Assembly (NCBI RefSeq): GCF_004125265.1
Contig: NZ_RDTE01000001.1
Location: 1-64,000 of the forward strand
Reading direction: 5' to 3'
Length of the DNA: 64,000 bases
Source: Streptomyces lydicus
GTDB taxonomy: Bacteria > Actinomycetota > Actinomycetes > Streptomycetales > Streptomycetaceae
Shown here: positions 43,793 to 51,901 of the stretch, in pieces
How the letters are laid out: every line of letters starts with the position of its first letter
Numbering within the stretch: the first letter of the stretch is position 1
Notes under the pieces: generated by a model
Told to the model about the DNA's origin: nothing
Databases searched by the model: none
What the model saw: the letters and a program-made list of their open reading frames with translations, nothing else
Program-made: the position numbers and the translations under genes

Positions 43793-44247
43793 GGGCTGGG
43801 GGTGTGGCGCAGCTCAGGGAAGCGGTCCTCCCAGGTCTTCAGGAGGGCGGGCGGGCCGATCCTGTGGGGCCACATCTGCCGCAGGAGCTCTCGGTTGAGG
43901 AGCTGGCGCTGCTGCTCGGCGGTGCCGGTGAGCAGCAGCCGTCGGTAGAGCTGGAGGCGCTGCCAGGGGTTGTCGAGATCTGCGTGGCCGGACAGCTCGC
44001 GGTCAGCGAGGCGGGTGGGGATCTGAACGGAGCCGCTGGAGGGGCCCTGGAGGTCGTCGAGGGAGGCCACCACTTCGAAGCCCTGAGAGGCGAGCCAGTC
44101 GCCGGCTTCCGGCGACGTCATCGCTGCGCCGATATCGGGGGCCAGGCGTCCGTGGTCCACTGCCCGGCGTACGCCTTCGCGCTGTATGGCGCGGGTGCGC
44201 GCGGCCTCTTCGAAGTCCGGGACGGGGAACTCCATGTCCATCGGCAT
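43789..44247 (-). CDS. Unknown partner gene of the AbiEii-type protein (candidate antitoxin)
   Basis: 152 residues from ATG 44247 with GAAGGAGAACGCACC upstream, a strong ribosome site. It is acidic at the start (MDMEFPVPDFEEAARTRAIQ), then helical (NPWQRLQLYRRLLLTGTAEQ). It is not the winged-helix AbiEi antitoxin expected in classical AbiE. Its stop overlaps the toxin start (ATGA). Position suggests an antitoxin or accessory subunit; the sequence itself does not show this. Confidence 0.6.
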   Translation of the reverse strand: MPMDMEFPVPDFEEAARTRAIQREGVRRAVDHGRLAPDIGAAMTSPEAGDWLASQGFEVVASLDDLQGPSSGSVQIPTRLADRELSGHADLDNPWQRLQLYRRLLLTGTAEQQRQLLNRELLRQMWPHRIGPPALLKTWEDRFPELRHTPSP

Positions 44248-44416
44248 CGGTGCGTTCTCCTTCTGCTCTGCTCGTGTGCACGGGGCGGACGTGGTTCATC
44301 CTGCCGGTATTGGCGTAGCGGGCGGGCTCTGCGAGCCGCTGGCTTTGTGCGTGTACCGGGGGGCGGCATATCGGCGCAGGCCTTCCAGTAGGGCGGGAAG
44401 CGGCAGTGCGCGTCGG

Positions 44417-44448
44417 CCTGGACTGAGCCCGCGCGGGCTCAGTCCAGG
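44417..44448. terminator. 32-base perfect palindrome overlapping the HNH gene stop
   Basis: cctggactgagcccgc (44417-44432) and its exact reverse complement (44433-44448) give a 16-bp stem with almost no loop. It contains the stop codon (44441-44439) and last codons of the minus-strand HNH gene. It should act as a terminator and could form a cruciform. Confidence 0.8.
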
Positions 44449-45278
44449 CGGGAGAAATCGAGGCCCACCAGGATGTCCTTCAAGTCGACGTCCTCGTCGC
44501 GGCAGAAGTTCCGGAACTGAGACCACATCTCGATACCCCCGTCCAGTGCGCCGGAGATCAGGGACAGCTGCCCGCGGTCCTCGTCGAACTCTTCGTCGTG
44601 GAGATAGACCATCTCCGCCTTCTCCAACTCGCGCACCACGCTGAGCAGCGTCTGCCGATCTGTCGAGAAGCGCCTTCGCACCAGGTCGAAGTCAGGGGTC
44701 CCCTCGTTCACGACGAGGACCAGCACTTGACGGGCGATTCGCGTGAGGCCTCCGATGCGCCCGGCAAACCGGTTGACCAGGTCGAGCGTCTCCTGTTCCT
44801 CTGACGGCTCCAGGGCAATGCCCTCCCAGGTGAAGTACCGGCGCATGGTGGCGGCGGGCCGGACCAGGGAGCCGTCGACGGTATCCCGGAACTCAGCCTC
44901 GATGTTCTCGGCCGTGTACCGGTACTTGGCCTCATGCCTGTGCTTGACGGCACGCAGGTACTCAACGGTGTAGTTGTGCCGCGTGACGCTGCTGTCGATC
45001 AGGTCGTGGTGCACCCCGCACAGCAGGAGCAGGTTGTCGAAGTCACGCAGCTGCTCGACGTCCTTTCCGTCCCATTCCTCGTGCCGGGCGCTCCCGGGTT
45101 CGGCTCCGATGATGTGGGCGATCTTGCCTACCCAGGCGCCCTCCTCGGTGACCAGCCGCATTGAGCAGTGCGGGTCGCCCCAGGCGCACTCGTTACCGGA
45201 GAACGCCCACAGCTGCCGCGCGACGCTCGACAACGGCTCCCTCCGGTTCCTCTCGGAACCGCTCGCGTGTTTGCTCAC
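44439..45278 (-). CDS. HNH endonuclease with C-terminal domain of unknown role
   Basis: 279 residues from GTG 45278, with GGGGAGG upstream. The HNH core lies in the first 95 residues: metal-binding cysteine C31 (GNECAWGDPHC), AHII with H55, then DNLLLLCGVHHDLID with N82, C87, H90 and H91. This arrangement is seen in defence nucleases and in HNH effectors of cyclic-nucleotide systems. The C-terminal two thirds (RFAGRIGGLTRIARQVLVLV, VRELEKAEMVYLHDEEFDED) look like a winged-helix or sensor part. No cyclase or SAVED domain is nearby. A perfect palindrome terminates the gene. Confidence 0.78.
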   Translation of the reverse strand: MSKHASGSERNRREPLSSVARQLWAFSGNECAWGDPHCSMRLVTEEGAWVGKIAHIIGAEPGSARHEEWDGKDVEQLRDFDNLLLLCGVHHDLIDSSVTRHNYTVEYLRAVKHRHEAKYRYTAENIEAEFRDTVDGSLVRPAATMRRYFTWEGIALEPSEEQETLDLVNRFAGRIGGLTRIARQVLVLVVNEGTPDFDLVRRRFSTDRQTLLSVVRELEKAEMVYLHDEEFDEDRGQLSLISGALDGGIEMWSQFRNFCRDEDVDLKDILVGLDFSRLD

Positions 45279-45403
45279 AGTCGGCCTCCCCTAGCCCGAT
45301 GACAGCGCGCAGCGTAGTCCAGCGGGCCCCGGCCCGGCGCTCGCGCGCTCCGTGGTCGCGGTCGCGGTCGCGGTCGCCGCAAGCGTCTCAGCGGGGGACG
45401 GCC

Positions 45404-45535
45404 ACCGCCGGGCCATGTGACTTCGCGAGGAGGCGCGGCTGGCCGGCAGGGGCTGGCGCGAGGCCCGCGCCGCCTCGCACGCCACCCGCGCCGCAAGCAC
45501 CGCTCCCGCCGCCCGCGTCACCGTCCTGCTCCCCT
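45404..45535 (+). pseudogene. Degenerate copy of a module also found at 48.2 kb
   Basis: The reading HRRAM-stop-LREEARLAG parallels HRRAMWLQEEARLAGGDW at 48200-48285, with a TGA in place of TGG. The DNA similarity is visible over about 70 bases (cgccgggccatgtg...gcgcgg/cctggccggc). It is the tail of a gene family, inactive here. The surrounding 45279-45614 has no intact gene. Confidence 0.4.
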
Positions 45536-45614
45536 CCCTGGCCGACACTGCCAAGGCCGCCGCCGGTCCCAGCGCCCGGCCCTCGACATCGGCAACGCTG
45601 TGGTGACCGCCGGC

Positions 45615-45863
45615 ATGGGCATGTGCGTAGTGGTCGCGGTCCCCCTGCCCAGCCAGCCGTCGGTGAAGAATCTGGGCTGCCTGCCTGCCGAGGACTTCGG
45701 TACGGCACAGATCGATCTCCGCTTCAACGACGCCGCACACGAGCGATACGCAGAGCACCCCGACGACCGGATCGAGCGGATGCTCTGGGAAGAGACCGGC
45801 CCCGAGCTGGGCTCCGCACTGCGGTTCCTCTACGGGCTGCCGCCGGAGGGCCGCCCACTGTAA
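45615..45863 (+). CDS. Small hypothetical protein
   Basis: 82 residues from ATG 45615 (GTG 45600 also possible; no strong ribosome site). The text CVVVAVPLPSQPSVKNLGCL then IDLRFNDAAHERYAEHPDDR and FLYGLPPEGRPL has coding character. It may be the 3' end of a degraded gene, since the region around it is full of remnants. Confidence 0.35.
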   Translation: MGMCVVVAVPLPSQPSVKNLGCLPAEDFGTAQIDLRFNDAAHERYAEHPDDRIERMLWEETGPELGSALRFLYGLPPEGRPL

Positions 45864-46426
45864 CCCGCGATCCGCTCGCCCTCACGGTTCTATGCGGCTG
45901 ACGTTCAAGCCGCAGCGCGTGCGCAGGCTGTGGTCGCAGATCGTGGGCCTGCTCGCCATCGCCCCCGCACCGGACGACGTCGCCCACTGACCGAGTTCGC
46001 CCGGCCCGTGGTGCACGACCACCCGGAAGAGGCCCTCCGGGCCATGGCCTCGCGGCAGAGGGAACTGTCCACCACCGCTATGGAGCTGTGCGGCTGACGC
46101 CCCGGCACACCCTCCAGAGTCACACGTTCGCCTACCAACTCACCGTCCGTCGTCGACCCCTACCGCGTCCTGCCCCTACCGGCGGCCCGGCCGGACAGCC
46201 AGCGCGGAGCAGACAAGCCCGCGGCCCGTGAGCAGGTGGCCGGGCGGTGGGAGGCGGGCGCCCCCGCGCCGGAGGCGCGTGGACAGCTCATGCTCGCTCG
46301 TGTGCGAGGACCTCACCGGCGCCAACGGCGGGTGCAGAGCGTCACGATGCCGGGGGCCTAGATGAGGCATCGCGGGAGGCGAACTCCCCGAGAGTGAGCC
46401 GGAGGTGCGCCGCTGGCATCAGGTTC
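45864..46426 (+). other. Region of gene debris
   Basis: 563 bases. At about 46305-46335 it contains gtgcgaggacctcaccgg followed by cgccaacggcgg, matching 47525-47556 in the intact 46561-47697 gene (there encoding CEDLTGANGG). No frame continues it. No intact gene is seen. Confidence 0.45.
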
Positions 46427-46564
46427 GTGAGGAGTGCGAAGGTGGTGCGGTCATGGGCCGGGTTTGATCACGTCAACGATCCCGGCCGGGCCTTGGCCTT
46501 ATTTATCCCGGCCTACCTCGACCACTACGGCCTCGCGGTCACGACCCCGGAGGACGAACGATGA
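46427..46564 (+). CDS. Very small ORF coupled to the next gene
   Basis: 45 residues from GTG 46427 (SWAGFDHVNDPGRALALFIP, ending VTTPEDER). Its stop overlaps the ATG of the next gene (ATGA), which supports translation through it. It may be the last part of a lost gene whose coupling is retained. Confidence 0.35.
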   Translation: MRSAKVVRSWAGFDHVNDPGRALALFIPAYLDHYGLAVTTPEDER

Positions 46565-47697
46565 CCGAGCCTGAGAACTCTGCGACGTCTGACGGGGAGT
46601 TGAGCGGCGATCCCGTACGGCGGGGGAGCCAGTACCAGACGGCGGCCGTCAACGCCCGGATGAAGCTGTTTGCGGTCCTGGCCGCCCAGGGCGTGCCCGC
46701 GAGCGAGGCGGACGACCTGGTCGCCGCCGTGAAGGTGGGCGGGATCGCCTTGAATCTGAGCGAGGTTGCGGAGCTGGTCGGCATGGCGCCGGCCGCTCGG
46801 GGTCCGGTGTTCGAGGACGGCTGGGACGAGGGGGTGATGGCCGCGGACCAGACGCTGCTGCACTCCGCGGACCGGGAATGGGCGCAGCGTGGCGGCCGGG
46901 CGGCCGGGACTGCTCAGCTGGCCGTGCATCTCGCGGACGCGCGGCAGCGTGAGCGGACCGACCTGGAGCGGCTGCAGGCGTTCGTCCGGGAGACCGTACT
47001 GCCGCGCACACACCCGAACACCGCCGAGCGGCGCCGGGCGTTGGAGGCCCTGGGCGAGGCCGGTGCCCCAGCCACCGGGACGCCGACGCCGGCGCCCGTG
47101 CCCGATCCGGGCTCGGCCGCCCACCCCCGGCAGCCGGCTTCGCCCGCCTCGGAGCCTGTGGCGCGGGAAGCGGCCCCGGGCGCGGCGCTGGACGCGAAGG
47201 ACGTCACGACGGCGACCGGCACGACGGTGCCGGAGAGCGCGATCGAGCAGCTGCTGGTTACCGAGCACGGGCTCACGGGGGTGCGCGCGGTGGCGAGGAA
47301 CACCGTCAGCGAACGGGCCGCCGGCGCGTACGAGTCGGCCTATGTCCTGTCGGGCGGCGGCCTGGACCAAGACGCGCACCGTGCCGCGATCGGCGACGTG
47401 CTGCACGAGGCCGCCCCGAGCGTCGTGGCGTTCGCTCTGCACCACCTCGGGGCGGTGCTGGGTGACCTGACCGAGGAGCAGTGGGCGCGGCTGGACGCCG
47501 CGGCCATCGACCTCGACCTGCGGCTGTGCGAGGACCTCACCGGTGCGAACGGCGGGGCCGAGCCCGACGACGCCGATGGGCAGAGTGCGGCGGCCGAGAG
47601 CGGCGCGCTGGTGGCGCTGCCGGGGCCGGCCGCGGACCAGGCCGCTGCGGCCGTCCCCGCTCTCGCCCCGTTCAGGCGGAGAGGAGACAGGCCGTGA
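46561..47697 (+). CDS. Hypothetical protein, first of a coupled pair
   Basis: 378 residues from ATG 46561. Two helical parts (KLFAVLAAQGVPASEADDLV near 36-55 and RAVARNTVSERAAGAYESAY near 245) flank a long proline/alanine linker (about 165-215). The end is acidic and then alanine-rich. No membrane segment or known motif. Its stop overlaps the next start (GTGA). A degenerate copy of part of it lies upstream at about 46.3 kb. Function not recognised. Confidence 0.65.
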   Translation: MTEPENSATSDGELSGDPVRRGSQYQTAAVNARMKLFAVLAAQGVPASEADDLVAAVKVGGIALNLSEVAELVGMAPAARGPVFEDGWDEGVMAADQTLLHSADREWAQRGGRAAGTAQLAVHLADARQRERTDLERLQAFVRETVLPRTHPNTAERRRALEALGEAGAPATGTPTPAPVPDPGSAAHPRQPASPASEPVAREAAPGAALDAKDVTTATGTTVPESAIEQLLVTEHGLTGVRAVARNTVSERAAGAYESAYVLSGGGLDQDAHRAAIGDVLHEAAPSVVAFALHHLGAVLGDLTEEQWARLDAAAIDLDLRLCEDLTGANGGAEPDDADGQSAAAESGALVALPGPAADQAAAAVPALAPFRRRGDRP

Positions 47698-48080
47698 CCG
47701 GTGACCGCGAGGAGCAGCGTGTGCGGGAGGCCGTACGGCGGCACATCCGCATCAGCGCGTTCGCGGAGGCGGAGAAGGTCATCTCGTTCGTGCTGTCCGA
47801 CCCGTGCGTGCAGGAGGCGAGGGCGCGGGGCCAGGCGGGGGAGACGCAGCTCGGCAGGGAGTTGCGCGCCCGCCTCCAGCCGTTCCAGGACCGCTACGAC
47901 CAGGCCGTGCGCGACGGCGACACTGACCGGCTCACCCGGATCTGTCTGGGCAAGCACGGCCGCTGGGGACGCATCTGCGTCCTGAACGACGGTCACGAGA
48001 CGTCGATGGAGGAACCGCACTGGGGGCACAACAGCGCAGGCCAGCCGATCGCCTGGGTGGGAAGCGCACCCGACGACTGA
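47694..48080 (+). CDS. Hypothetical protein, second of a coupled pair
   Basis: 128 residues from GTG 47694, overlapping the previous stop, with AGAGGAGAC upstream. A basic helix near 10-25 (EAVRRHIRISAFAEAEKVIS), an arginine-rich middle (RELRARLQPFQDRYDQAVRD), then GKHGRWGRICVLNDGHETSM and a short end. No known motif. It works presumably with the preceding protein. Confidence 0.6.
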   Translation: MTGDREEQRVREAVRRHIRISAFAEAEKVISFVLSDPCVQEARARGQAGETQLGRELRARLQPFQDRYDQAVRDGDTDRLTRICLGKHGRWGRICVLNDGHETSMEEPHWGHNSAGQPIAWVGSAPDD

Positions 48081-48179
48081 AACACCCCGCTCTGGTTCCA
48101 GCAGCGCGGCCGGCGCGCCGAGCGCGCCGCCGCCGACGCTGCGGGCGCACCGGAGGGAGGCGGTGGACGGCGTGACCGA

Positions 48180-48285
48180 TCTGGTGGCCGCGGCTCGCCG
48201 ACCACCGCCGGGCCATGTGGCTGCAGGAGGAAGCGCGCCTGGCCGGCGGGGACTGGCACGCCACCCGCGCCGCGATCACCGCCTG
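48180..48285 (+). pseudogene. Short module remnant
   Basis: After TGA 48172 the frame reads to HRRAMWLQEEARLAGGDWHA and TRAAITA before TGA 48285. It has no usable start. A second, more damaged copy lies at 45404-45535. This is the C-terminal end of an unidentified gene family. Confidence 0.4.
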
Positions 48286-48538
48286 ATGGAGTTCACCACC
48301 GCCTGCCCGGCACGGAGACGTCCTCGGCCCCGAGACGGAACCAAACCCTCGTGTCGAATACTGACGAGAGCTACACCGTCGACCTGCTCGCGCCGCGCAC
48401 GGGCACCGCGGTATGGGGGCACAGGAGCGTGGTCCGCGTCTGGGACGGCCCGGTCGACGACGCGCTGCCCGCAGCGGTCCGGCCGGGCGCGGCCGGTACG
48501 GTGCCCACTACGACGTCGACAGCAGCAAGGGGGAGAGC

Positions 48539-48982
48539 GTGGCGAAGGTTCGAGACCGTGGCGAGGTGCTGGGCTTCGGCCTGCCGGCCGTGCTCTTCCT
48601 GCCCGGGGTCGCCTACCTCGGGATTACCAACGGCCGCGAGTTCATCGCCAACGGCTTCTTCGCCTTCATGTACTGCCTGGCCAGTGTCGGCTTCGCGTCC
48701 GTCCCGCTGATGTCGTGGCGCCGGGGCGGCGGCCGGTACGCCGACCCGGGCTTCGTCCGCTCCGCCTGGTTCCCGTGGCTGTTCACCACCGGGCAGGGCG
48801 TCGCCTACAGCGTCCCGCGCGGCGACGCGAACATCTTCCTGCTGGTCTTCGCATGGGGGGCGTTCATTTACGCCGGGATGGTCGCCCTGTACTTCCTCGC
48901 CCGCGCGCTCTGGGGCATCGACGACGGCCAGGCCGTGCCCGAGGCCGACAACGACACTGTGCGGCCGGAGACCAGCGCCTGA
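48539..48982 (+). CDS. Membrane protein (possibly frameshifted at its N-terminus)
   Basis: 147 residues from GTG 48539, with AAGGGGGAGAGC upstream. Four membrane segments are likely: VLGFGLPAVLFLPGVAYLGI, GFFAFMYCLASVGFASVPLM, WFPWLFTTGQGVAYSV and FLLVFAWGAFIYAGMVALYF. The preceding frame from GTG 48351 reads SNTDESYTVDLLAPRTGTAV and VWDGPVDDALPAAVRPG. One shift near 48500 would join it, through HYDVDSSKGES, into a 210-residue protein that looks more natural. Either that frameshift is real or only the membrane part is made. Confidence 0.55.
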   Translation: MAKVRDRGEVLGFGLPAVLFLPGVAYLGITNGREFIANGFFAFMYCLASVGFASVPLMSWRRGGGRYADPGFVRSAWFPWLFTTGQGVAYSVPRGDANIFLLVFAWGAFIYAGMVALYFLARALWGIDDGQAVPEADNDTVRPETSA

Positions 48983-48989
48983 GTGACGA

Positions 48990-50156
48990 TCAGCCGGTCA
49001 CCTGCACGGTGACGTACAGGTCTCCGGGCTCGCCGCCGTGTTTCCCCGGTGCGCCGAATTCCCTGAGCCGGATCTTCTGCCCGTTCCGGACACCAGCAGG
49101 AATGCGGATCTTGAAGGTGCGCCGCTTGCTGGCGACCCTGCCCTCCCCTCTACAGATGGCGCAGTCCAACACCTTCGTCTCGTCTCCCGTGGTGGCGCAC
49201 GCGGGGCAGGTTTCGTGGGCGGTCATGCGTATGGGGATGACCGCACCGCCGGTGGCTTCGTCCGGGTGGAGCCAGACCTCGGAAGTGACGTCCGCCCCGC
49301 GGCTGGGCGGTGGGGTGTCACCGAAGTAGCGGTCGTTGATCTCCTCGAGGAGGTCATAGACCTCATCTGCGCTGTCCGGCCGGTGGGCGGGGTCCTTGGC
49401 CAGGAGCCGGGCGACCAGCTCCTCCAGCTCTACCGGAGCGTCCGGGCGCAGGGTGCGCAGCGGGGTGGGTGGTTCTTTGAGGTGCTGGTTGATCAGGTGC
49501 CAGGAGGTGCCGGTGAAGGGCCGGCGGCCGGTGGCCGCCTCGTAGAGCACACAGCCGAGCGAGTACAGGTCGGAGCGGTGGTCGAAGGTGCCGGACAGCG
49601 CTTCGGGGGCCATGTAGGCCGGGGTGCCGATCAGGACGCCGGTGGTGGTGATGTCGTGCCGGGCGTCGCTTCCCTTGGTGATGCCGAAGTCGACGACGGT
49701 GGCCTCGCCGTTGTCCCGGACCATGATGTTGGACGGTTTGATGTCCCGGTGGGTGAGGCCCGCCTCGTGCGCGGCGTCCAGGGCATCGGCGACGCAGGAC
49801 GCCGTGTACAGGGCCTTTGGCAGGGGCAGTCGGCCGGCTTCCAGGACGGCGCTGAGGGACTTGCCGGGGAGCAGCTGCATCACCAGGTAGGCGTACGGCT
49901 GTCCGTGGTGCGTCGCGGAGCCGAAGTCGTGGACGGTGACGATGCGGGGATGGGACAAGCCGCCGGCGACCGCGGCCTCGCGGGCGAACCGGGCCGCCTG
50001 CCGGTCGTGGTCGGCGCTGCCGTCACCGGTGAGGACCTTGACCGCTACCAGCCGGTCGACTTTCGGATCGTGTGCTTGCCAGACCTGCCCGAACCCGCCC
50101 GCGCCGACGGGCTCGATCAGCCGGTAGCGACCGTCCAGCACGGTCCCTGCCTGCAC
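48990..50156 (-). CDS. Ser/Thr protein kinase fused to a DnaJ C-terminal region
   Basis: 388 residues from GTG 50156, chosen because GGGGGAGCC precedes it. Residues 1-275 are a complete Hanks-type kinase: glycine loop GAGGFGQVW (18-26), VAVK with Lys40, HRDIKPSN (137-144), DFG (157-159), APE (183-185). Instead of the usual membrane helix and PASTA repeats, residues 290-388 match the DnaJ substrate-binding part: a strand segment, CPAC (317-320) and CAIC (332-335), half of the DnaJ zinc centre, then FKIRIPAGVRNGQKIRLREF and GEPGDLYVTVQV. There is no J domain, so DnaK would not be stimulated. It may use the DnaJ part to choose misfolded or specific client proteins for phosphorylation. Soluble and cytoplasmic. 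Confidence 0.9.
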   Translation of the reverse strand: MQAGTVLDGRYRLIEPVGAGGFGQVWQAHDPKVDRLVAVKVLTGDGSADHDRQAARFAREAAVAGGLSHPRIVTVHDFGSATHHGQPYAYLVMQLLPGKSLSAVLEAGRLPLPKALYTASCVADALDAAHEAGLTHRDIKPSNIMVRDNGEATVVDFGITKGSDARHDITTTGVLIGTPAYMAPEALSGTFDHRSDLYSLGCVLYEAATGRRPFTGTSWHLINQHLKEPPTPLRTLRPDAPVELEELVARLLAKDPAHRPDSADEVYDLLEEINDRYFGDTPPPSRGADVTSEVWLHPDEATGGAVIPIRMTAHETCPACATTGDETKVLDCAICRGEGRVASKRRTFKIRIPAGVRNGQKIRLREFGAPGKHGGEPGDLYVTVQVTG

Positions 50157-50189
50157 GGCTCCCCCTTCGGTGCGCGACGTGACGCACAC

Positions 50190-50208
50190 GGTGCACCAAA
50201 CGTGCACC
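50190..50208. promoter_or_regulatory. Inverted repeat upstream of the kinase gene
   Basis: ggtgcac (50190-50196) and gtgcacc (50202-50208) are perfect 7-bp arms around five bases, 34-52 bases upstream of the kinase GTG. Next to it taacgtta is a second small palindrome. Candidate operator or promoter element. Confidence 0.4.
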
Positions 50209-50420
50209 CGTAACGTTACGCCGGGACAACCACCAGTAACAGCGGGATCTGATCTATCAGTTGATCAGGCCGTGGTCCGCGGCCTGGCAACGCGGACGCG
50301 CTCGCGTCGCCAGGTCATTGCTGACCGGCGGGGAGATCCTCCACAGCCCGCGGCCGCGGGTCTGGCCGTGGACGCTCGACAGGACATCTCCTAGCCGAGG
50401 AACCGCAGAGCCGGGTGTTG

Positions 50421-51551
50421 TTAACTTATGAGTTGAGCTTTGCGTGACAGTGCCCAGACGTAGTACCAGCGGTCTTCCTTGAGCGCGCGGGGGCTGTTGT
50501 TTCGGGCAGCATCGATGACTCCCCAAAGGCCACCGCTCGCCCCGATGATCTTGAGCGCTTCCTCCATTGCCGGGCCATAGACCGCGGCCAGTACCGCGCC
50601 GACGGATCCGACAGCCGCCGTGCTCGCCGCAATGGCTCTGCGCCGCTTCGCGGAGGTCATCTGAGCCCTAATCTGTTGCACATTGCCCTCGATTTCCGTC
50701 GCGATCCGCATCAGCTCCACCTCGGACTGAACGGCATTAACAGCATCGTCCAGTCCTAGGAACGAGGAACGCAGGAAGTTACGAAACCCGCGATAGGAAT
50801 CGAACTCGGAGACAGTGATGTCGCTGAAGTCCTTCAGGCTCACGCCGTCGATGAACGGAAGGTCAATCTTCAGGATCGGGCGGACGATGCGGCTCTTGAT
50901 CGGATCAGCCCCCGATGCCTCGACCGCGCGGCCGTCACGCATGAGGTAGTCGATGCAATCCGCCTGTTCAGGCTGTTCAAAGCTCGCAGTATCGACGTCG
51001 CCGTCGACGACCCGGCCGGTCGCTGTTGAGTAGTTGGGCAGATACCAGACCAGCCCGGCTTTGAGGAGGGGCTCGGAATCCAGAAGCCAGCGCCCCAACG
51101 CCGGAAGGTCGGGGCTGTGAATCCCGAAGTATTGGGCCGCATGATTGTCGACCCGGTCGTAAGCCATCCTTAAGAGGTTCCCGGACAATCCGTCGTACAT
51201 GTCGTTGGCGAAGTTGTCCGTTGCCAGTTGCTGGTTGTTGTCGAACCGGGCGACTTGGTGATATTTGCTTTCCCAGCCGCCGGAAAGAAGCAAGGTGTCG
51301 CTTACGAGCACCGAGCGCTTGGTCAGAGCCTCGAAGCCCACGATGTCAGCTGCGATTCCTACACAGTACCGAGAGCGCATCAGCCTGTTCTCGCCAATGA
51401 GCTGGGAACGAGTCGGCTGCCACAAGTGACGGGCATACGCTAGCGCAACTCGCTCCGCGTCCTGGCGTTCCACGAAAGTGAGTCCGTCGAAGAAGCGCCT
51501 CATTCTGTTTGCCACGATCGAGTTTTGTGTCGCCTGGCGTCGTCGGAACAT
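50421..51551 (-). CDS. Hypothetical protein of lower GC content
   Basis: 376 residues from ATG 51551; ATG 51503 (MRRFFDGL) is an alternative and no strong ribosome site was found. The coding sequence is about 55-60% GC in sampled lines, clearly below its neighbours, and uses more A/T-ending codons. The N-terminal 270 residues are globular (YCVGIAADIVGFEALTKRSV, LPALGRWLLDSEPLLKAGLV). Residues about 305-325 (AIAASTAAVGSVGAVLAAVY) are a likely membrane helix, followed by about 40 residues. Recent transfer is likely. Function not recognised; a membrane-attached effector is one guess. Confidence 0.7.
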   Translation of the reverse strand: MFRRRQATQNSIVANRMRRFFDGLTFVERQDAERVALAYARHLWQPTRSQLIGENRLMRSRYCVGIAADIVGFEALTKRSVLVSDTLLLSGGWESKYHQVARFDNNQQLATDNFANDMYDGLSGNLLRMAYDRVDNHAAQYFGIHSPDLPALGRWLLDSEPLLKAGLVWYLPNYSTATGRVVDGDVDTASFEQPEQADCIDYLMRDGRAVEASGADPIKSRIVRPILKIDLPFIDGVSLKDFSDITVSEFDSYRGFRNFLRSSFLGLDDAVNAVQSEVELMRIATEIEGNVQQIRAQMTSAKRRRAIAASTAAVGSVGAVLAAVYGPAMEEALKIIGASGGLWGVIDAARNNSPRALKEDRWYYVWALSRKAQLIS

Positions 51552-51901
51552 ACGCCAATTGTGCGTGACGCGACAGAGGACTGTCCGGGAAACCGCCTTT
51601 CTCTGACAACGCCTCCGGCGCCGCGCGACGGTGCGCCGGCGGCCGGGCGGCCTGCGAGGCAGACCGCCGCATCAAGCTGCATACCGCCGCACGCGAAAGA
51701 AGCCGTGAGTAGCGGTCGTGCAGCCGGACGTCGACGGCGGGCACCCGGGAGCAGGCGCGAGCGTGCGTCGCTGTGCCAGGGCGTTGTCGGTGAAGCAGGG
51801 CGCTGTCGCAGCTGTGAGGCACGCTCCAGATCGCGCCGGTGAGAGGAAGCACACCCTGCTGATGAGGGGATGCTGCTCCGGCGGTGGTCGCTGTGGATAG
51901 G
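51552..51901. other. Intergenic region
   Basis: 350 bases between two minus-strand genes. Frames here are arginine-rich and have no ribosome sites; no gene or clear hairpin was recognised. Confidence 0.35.
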
